This document shows, in pieces, positions 58,877 to 64,000 of a DNA stretch of 64,000 bases (positions are counted from its first letter, which is position 1; the number at the start of each line of letters is the position of its first letter). Source of the stretch: Locusta migratoria (taxonomy: Eukaryota; Arthropoda; Insecta; Orthoptera; Acrididae); contig CM048755.1 in assembly GCA_026315105.1 (NCBI GenBank), positions 753,815,301 through 753,879,300 of the forward strand, read 5' to 3'. The translations under genes and the position numbers were made by a program. The notes under the pieces are model-generated. The model searched no databases. It saw only the letters and a program-made list of their open reading frames with translations, and was not told where the DNA came from.

Positions 58877-59016
58877 CGGCCACTGCGGTCGAGGGTTCGA
58901 ATCCCCCCTCGGGCATGGATATTTGTGCCATCCTTAGTATTAGTTAGATCATAAGTAGTTTGTAAGTTTAGTGACTGATGATCCCGTAGTTAAGTCCCAT
59001 AAGCTTAACAAACATT
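58877..59016 (+). mobile_element. tRNA-derived SINE, family 1, 5'-truncated
   Basis: Starts inside the tRNA-like head (CGGCCACTGCGGTC, then B box GGTTCGAATCC) and runs to AACAAACATT. The exact 13-bp target duplication TGACTACCAAATT lies at 58864-58876 and 59017-59029. Truncation at the head with a normal target duplication is as expected of retroposition. Confidence 0.92.
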
Positions 59017-59206
59017 TGACTACCAAATTGAAGCTATGAACTACACAATGAGAATATACAGCTAAAGGGTAGGCGAGACCTGGTTAAATGCAGGTCGTGT
59101 GTGGAATAAAATCTCGATAGTGATTCAGTATCATCAACTAAGGAAGCCTTTCTGTCTGGGTTGTCGCCAGGAAACAAAGTGCCATCCTGAAAAGGAAAAC
59201 GACAAG

Positions 59207-59240
59207 TAATAATAATAATAATAATAAAATAATAATAACG
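59207..59240. repeat. (AAT)n microsatellite
   Basis: About ten AAT units with one interruption. Confidence 0.9.
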
Positions 59241-59334
59241 CATTTTGACAGCAAGACCGGTTTTGTGAACGACAGTTGCGGACTTTGAGTCGAAAAAGAT
59301 CGATGATTAGTGATAATCTTTAGATTCTTGGTTT

Positions 59335-59840
59335 TGCAAAGTTCTTCCTCGCCTTGAAGATAATTGTGTTATTGTACGTGATAATGCACCATACCATTCC
59401 CGCAAACTGGAAAAATCCTGAAAATAAGATGCAATAAACAGAATATTACAGACTGGCATTCGTCTAAATAGAAAAAGAAAATAATAATAATATCAGTTTG
59501 AAATGATATGAAGCCGGAACTGCTGGTTATCGTCGAGGAAAATAAGCCAACGTATAACGCTAATTTTGTAGACGCTATGGCAATTTCAGTAAATAAAACA
59601 ATTTTAAGAACGCCACTATACTACTGTGAATTGACCGCCATTGAACTTGTCTGGTGACAGATTAAGAATTATGTCGCAGTAAGGAACAAAACCTTCAAAC
59701 TGGATGAAGTGAAGAAGACACTGAAGTGACGCCGGGTGTGCGGCAGAAATGTAGTGCAGCCCTTTCAAAACAACTGAAGCATGAATATGGGATATGGGTG
59801 ACATTGTGGAAGCTCATGAAGAGAGTTACTAGTGTCAATA
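59335..59840 (+). pseudogene. Tc1/mariner-superfamily transposase remnant
   Basis: The DDE-type core can be followed across frameshifts: QVLPRLEDNCVIVRDNAPYH then SRKLEKS (59334-59420; the VIVxDNAxYH block carries the second acidic residue), LVIVEENKPTYNANFVDAMA (59525-59585), LRTPLYYCELTAIELVW (59605-59655, the usual LPPYxCELNPIELxW block with the third acidic residue), then QIKNYVAVRNKTFKLDEVKK (59655-59715) and an amphipathic tail to about 59830. The first catalytic aspartate region and the DNA-binding domain were not found. Stops near 59419 and after KKTLK break it. The exact family within the superfamily is uncertain. Confidence 0.7.
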
Positions 59841-60168
59841 GTAGTCAGTGGTGCACCCACGGAGTGGACTAAAGGGGTTGAAACCCCCCAGCACCTCCCA
59901 AAGATTTTAATTTTTTTTAAATTAAAAAACAGACCGGAACCGAAATTTGAAATGGTACACATTCAATAAATCACAACGTAACTATAATTTGCCAAGCACA
60001 AGTTAACGTGACAGTCGGTCGCCAACGTGATGCCGCCACTGATAGCCGAGGAAACGAACCTCGATTAAAAGTTAAACGCGGTTAAGTCGGCATGTAATCG
60101 TGGTTAATCAGAAATTCTGGTGCACCGACTCTAGTCAAAGTTAAACGAGAGAGTTGAGCCAATACCAC

Positions 60169-60346
60169 CTAGAGAGAAGGCCGCGGCGATCTCGTGTGAC
60201 GTCAGGCAAAGTAGATTGCGCGCACATAGCTGACTGGGTAGCCGCTGGGCCACGGCCCACTATGCCGAAGCAGCGAGCCAGTCAGCTATGCGCGCGCAAC
60301 CTACTTTGCCTGCCGTCACACGAGAGCGCTGCGGCCTTCTCTCTAG
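60169..60346. repeat. Long inverted repeat, 69-bp arms
   Basis: Arms 60169-60237 and 60278-60346 are reverse complements with five mismatches and no gaps, around a 40-base centre. Each arm runs from CTAGAGAGAAGGCCGC through CTCGTGTGACG, GGCAAAGTAG and GCGCGC to AGCTGACTGG. The arms are GC-rich and contain several intact CpGs. Such arms can form a strong hairpin. Confidence 0.93.
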
Positions 60347-60348
60347 AG

Positions 60349-60598
60349 GTTCGTTCAAAGAGCTGCAGGGCTGCAGCAGCAAAGCAGGCACTACCGAGCA
60401 TGCGCGGTACCGATGACGTCATCAAGCTGCAGTCTGAAATTTTCCCTGCAGCTCATGCAGCCAGGAAGCTGCAGGACGCTGCAGACGGGAACTTCCTTGA
60501 ACAGCCGGTAGACTGCAGCGTGCTGCAGGATTGCTCTTTGAACACTCATTTTCGTACTGCGCATGCGCGGTAGCAGCCGTGCCGCTCTTTGAACGAAC
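60349..60598. mobile_element. 250-bp MITE-like element rich in CTGCAG
   Basis: GTTCGTTCAAAGAGC (60349-60363) has its exact reverse complement at 60584-60598. Inside, CTGCAG occurs repeatedly on a GC-rich background, and GCATGCGC boxes lie near both ends (60399 and 60561), so the whole unit is an imperfect palindrome. It adjoins the 69-bp arm repeat. No target duplication could be settled. Confidence 0.65.
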
Positions 60599-60688
60599 CC
60601 TAGGTGGTGGTGGTGGTTGAGCGCGGTTAAGTTTGACCGCCGCCCACGGCCAGTTTTCTCCAGATAATCAGGGTTAGAAGCGTACAGT

Positions 60689-61545
60689 ATGCAGATGGCG
60701 GCGCGTTTCGATGTTTTGGATGGAATTGGCGAAGAAATATTATACTGCGATCATTTAAATCGGGACCGAAACTGGAAAGTAGTGATTGTGGAAACCGGAA
60801 ACCCGTTTGGAGATTATGGTGACAAGATATTTGAACAAAGAAAAAAAAATGTTCAAATGTTTGTTAAGCTTATGGGACTTAACTACGGGGTCATCAGTCT
60901 CTAAACTTACAAACTACTTATCAACTACCTTATACTAAAGACGGCACAAATATCCATACCCGAAGGGGGATTCGAAACCACGGCCGTGGTGGGCGTGCAG
61001 ACCGTGACTGGAGCGCCTCAGTCTCCTCGACCACCGCGGCCGGCTTGAACAAAGATTTCGTTTGTGGAGAGAAACGGTGTGGTGGTTGATAAAGCATATT
61101 GACAGGTTATCTACTGATCTGCATTACCCTATTTCAGCGATGAAAAGCGTATTGATTACGTTAATGGCACGCGGTATACAAATGCTGCATTTACTATTGT
61201 TATTGGGGATAATAGTAATGTACGTCGTACAACAGCGGAAATAGTAATTAAGGTATCGGATATCAAAGCTTCGATGTCTCCTCTCTTTAAGGTTTCCTTC
61301 AAGAGAAATGTACTCTGTTATGTGTGGTTTTAAACAACTGGACGGATATCGTGGTGTGATTAGTACCGTAGATTGTACTCATAAGAAATCGCTCCCATGG
61401 AGGTCAAAATGCGTAATTTTTCTGCAATAGAAAATATTTTTCGTTTAATTATCGAACAGCTGGTGACGAAAATTTATTAAGAGGCGTCACTGGATGTAGT
61501 TTCACAGTCATGAATTGTGCTGGTTGTGGTATACAAATCAAGATA
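60689..61545 (+). pseudogene. PIF/Harbinger transposase remnant
   Basis: Start MQMAARFDVLDGIGEEILYC (60689). After the SINE the trace continues RFRLWRETVWWLIKHIDRLS and ISAMKSVLITLMARG (61053-61175, the helix-rich region before the catalytic domain of HARBI1-like nucleases), then NAAFTIVIGDNSNVRRTTAE (61182, the GxxxxVHKSTAS-type block), then GYRGVISTVDCTHKKSLPW (61340-61398), equivalent to the GVIDCTHI block carrying the first catalytic Asp. Frameshifts at about 61178 and 61290 and later stops break it. Remaining DDE residues are not clear. The partner Myb/SANT-like ORF was not found. Confidence 0.72.
60842..61044 (-). mobile_element. tRNA-derived SINE, family 1, inside Harbinger remnant
   Basis: Antisense copy with head GCCGGCCGCGGTGGTCGAGG (61043 downward), a mutated B box GGTTTCGAATCC and a tail AACATTTGAACATTTTTTTT (60842 side). 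The exact 11-bp target duplication TTGAACAAAGA lies at 60831-60841 and 61045-61055. The B box mutation and the ATACTAAAGACGGCAC segment are shared with the SINE at 57.3 kb, so the two are the same subfamily. Confidence 0.93.
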
Positions 61546-62227
61546 TTTTATTACGTGCATTATGTTTTAGTAGATTTATTCGTTTGGTACTGTCAGAATT
61601 TCCAGCCTTCCAAGCCTACTCTATTCAGTATTCTAACAGCTGTTTCCTGTATCTTGAAAATGCCCACATTTGATATCTACCCATCATTAATTCAGTGTTA
61701 ATGTTTGGATTGACTAAATGTGTTGATTTTTACTAGACAAAAAATAAATAATTTATGTAATTACAGAAATTGTTAGTTTATTATCACTTCTCTTTGTTTG
61801 CAATATGATTGCTGCTATAATTTTTGTGTGTTTATAATTTTTTATTTAATGGAAACATTGTGCAAAGATTGAATTCAATCACTGACCCTTGCCAGTACTA
61901 GAACTTTTCACTATACATTATTGTGTGTGGTGCTGGAATATTGAAAGCTCTTAAAATGCTCATATTATGAGGTTACTACAGAAGACACAGGAGTTCTACA
62001 AGCAGCATTTAAGACTTAGGCCATCAATTCAAGAGCTGTAATTGAGCAAGGAGTGTGCTAGTTGTACTGATGGGGAAACTATAATGCTAACGGGCTGCTG
62101 CACCAACTGAAAAAAAAACCCTGTCACTGTTTTTGATGTGTTTTATTCCACGTACTTATTAGTCACTTTTTCAGAAAAATTGTCCTATTTTAGCAAATGA
62201 ACACTGAAAAAATCCCTAACTACTACT
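61546..62227. other. No gene recognised
   Basis: AT-rich, probably including the eroded 3' part of the Harbinger remnant. No further motif was found. Confidence 0.5.
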
Positions 62228-62885
62228 ATGTTATGATGAAAGCTATGGGTTGATATCTGCACATGCTAAATCCTAGTTCACACAGTGCCACTTTAATGTA
62301 TTTATTGTGATAAATGGTATGAGTTGCTATTATAAACACTTTCAGGTGTAGAGTATTACTAAAAAGGCTCAAACTTATTTTCATAGAAAGTGCAAAGTTA
62401 CAGGTTGGGTAATTTTGAAGATGTGTTACCATGGGTTGCTCTTGTAAACATTTGTACATGCTGAATATTGGCAGAAAATCAACACAATATTAATCTCACT
62501 TATAAGAGAAAGAATGCCACTGAGAAATCCATTACAACAATAGACTATGTTGTGATATATTAAAGGTTGTTGTTATAAAAATTTCCAGGTGCCTGGTATT
62601 TCTAGAAAAGCCAGACACTATTGGGCTCACTTTTACTGAAGAATGGCCGATCCTAAGGCAATACAACTGGAATGTAACTCACTTCAAATACATTGTGATA
62701 AATAGTAAGAGTTGCCATTACTTGCAGGTGTAGAGTATTACTAGAAAACCTCATTTACTTTTTTTACATGACAGTGCCTCTGACATAATCCTCATTACAA
62801 GTATGATGTGATAAAAAGTTATGGGTTGCTACTGTCAACATTTGAAAGTGTTCAGTATTGCAAGAAAAGCTACATATGCTCACCT
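62228..62885. repeat. Divergent tandem repeat, about six units
   Basis: A phrase like TGTGATAAATGTTATGGGTTGCTATTATAAACATTT, followed by CAGGTGTAGAGTATTACTAGAAAAGCTC (both shortened here), recurs at about 62228, 62305, 62418, 62551, 62693 and 62806. Spacing is 77-142 bases and identity is modest. It looks like an old minisatellite or an element with internal repeats. Confidence 0.6.
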
Positions 62886-62968
62886 TTTCAATAATTATTA
62901 TGGTTTTTGAGCAATTTTCTGCATAAAACTGTGTTATACTTGCATGAGAATATTTACATTAAAAACAC

Positions 62969-62991
62969 CACACACACACACACACACACAA
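62969..62991. repeat. (CA)n microsatellite
   Basis: About 11 CA units. Confidence 0.9.
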
Positions 62992-64000
62992 GTTCAATAG
63001 ATTGTACATCATGTAGTTCACTTTTAGGCCTACTGCATATATCAGTTTCAGTTCAAAGTTAAATGCTTGACTTAACTACCTACACATTTTGTTCCGTTAA
63101 TAGTGTCACTACTTCATTCTTAAGAAATGTCGGTAGAAATGGGCAACATTTGTTATCGTTAAAAGTAGGGTATGGAACTGTTGCTGAAGTATGGTATGTA
63201 AGCAGCAAAGTTGATAGCTTAAGTATTATTGCATAAATAATCTTCATATGAAATACAGGCCACTGCTGAATAAGTTGTCAGTATGTATGATACAGACAGT
63301 AATCAGAATTACATAACTAATAGGATGAAAACAAAAATAAATAAAATAGAAACAGTAGTAATTTTAATACAGCTTTGTTGTACTATACTACTACACTACT
63401 ACAATGTGCACGAAAACACTTAAGAAACTGATCTACATAAACATACATAACACACACTATTCACATTCTTCTTTCTACAGTATTTCAATTTTTCCCTCAC
63501 CATTTTTTTAATTTTTCACATGCAACTCTTGTTGATGGTCACTTTGTTCATGGTCAATTGGGCCTCCATTATTTCTATCCAGATTTCACATACACTATCA
63601 ATCACAGTACCAGAACTAAATGGGCTTGGTTTTGTAAGCATCCTACTGAGATGTCAGCTGCTTCTTGTGGTACAATAAATGTTCTTTGCAATATGTGCAT
63701 CCCTCACAAAATTCTGTGGAGATTGTACAACATATGATTGTGAAGTGCTGGAATGTGCTTAATCATTTGCACAAAAGAAATTGGAGAAGAGATCTTCGTA
63801 CATTGCACTAAATTGGGCATAACTGAAGACTGGGATACCACCCATCTGTTATCTGCACTATCAAGAATCATTTTGAATGGAGCATCCAAATTTTAACAGT
63901 TTGCTAATGGCTTCAATGTGCAGTCAACGATTTCCATTAGCTTACTATTTTCCATGAGCATTTTTGTAGTTGCTTTCATTCCACCTGTTTTGTAAACTTG
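62992..64000. other. No gene recognised; unidentified minus-strand frame near 63.8 kb
   Basis: The minus frame 63889-63704 (MDAPFKMILDSADNRWVVSQ and onward) and its continuation to about 63500 have fairly protein-like composition, with a basic Lys-rich end, but I do not recognise the family. It contains a 26-base segment (63818-63843) also present at 24603-24628. It may continue beyond the window. Confidence 0.35.

Noticed and set aside
62228..62885. CRISPR-like array
   Set aside because: Units are diverged, irregularly spaced and in eukaryotic AT-rich DNA. There are no constant repeats with unique spacers.

Overview
This window looks like repeat-rich intergenic DNA from a large arthropod genome. 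The tRNA-headed SINE, the RTE LINE with its CCCCATGAACC 5' end and the LINE tail ending in GTAGATGTAGA resemble repeats I remember from grasshoppers and locusts (Schistocerca type). That placement is from memory and was not checked. I see no intact host gene. Nearly every recognisable coding stretch is a transposable element or its decayed remains.

Layout. 1.4-7.2 kb: an old CR1/Jockey-like LINE (minus) split by an almost complete RTE LINE (plus, copy A, 12-bp target duplication). 8.4-9.9 kb: a decayed RTE copy (F) carrying an inverted-repeat insertion. 12.5-17.9 kb: two decayed LINEs end to end (CR1-like, then an RNase H-bearing I-type), with a SINE in the first. 20.1-24.6 kb: an unusual TIR-bounded DNA element holding a decayed gene with an HGKGPCDG motif. 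24.8-30.9 kb: a near full-length I-type LINE (gag-like ORF1; endonuclease-RT-RNase H ORF2) embedded in a (GA)n microsatellite. 35.9-40.1 kb: an element with 11-bp TIRs and CTCT target duplications, split by RTE copy B. 41.0-43.4 kb: RTE copy C. 47.8-50.2 kb: a complete but dead hAT transposon with an exact 8-bp target duplication. 52.3-53.8 kb: a broken gene of an uncharacterised family (RPRSFISP motif) cut by a SINE. 54.0-58.6 kb: end of a Ty3/Gypsy-like element fused to RTE copies D and E. 59.3-61.6 kb: remains of a Tc1/mariner-type and a PIF/Harbinger transposase, with a strong palindrome and a small TIR element between them. 62.2-62.9 kb: a divergent tandem repeat. 63.7 kb to the end: an unidentified open stretch.

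The elements do not form a pathway. They record layered insertions: ancient LINEs and DNA transposons, then RTE and I-type LINEs, then SINEs, seven of which keep target duplications of 10-14 bp. The best candidates for undescribed biology are the two TIR elements at 20.1-24.6 and 35.9-40.1 kb, the RPRSFISP gene, the inverted-repeat cluster at 60.17-60.60 kb, the microsatellite-embedded LINE, and a possible HDV-like fold at the RTE 5' end.
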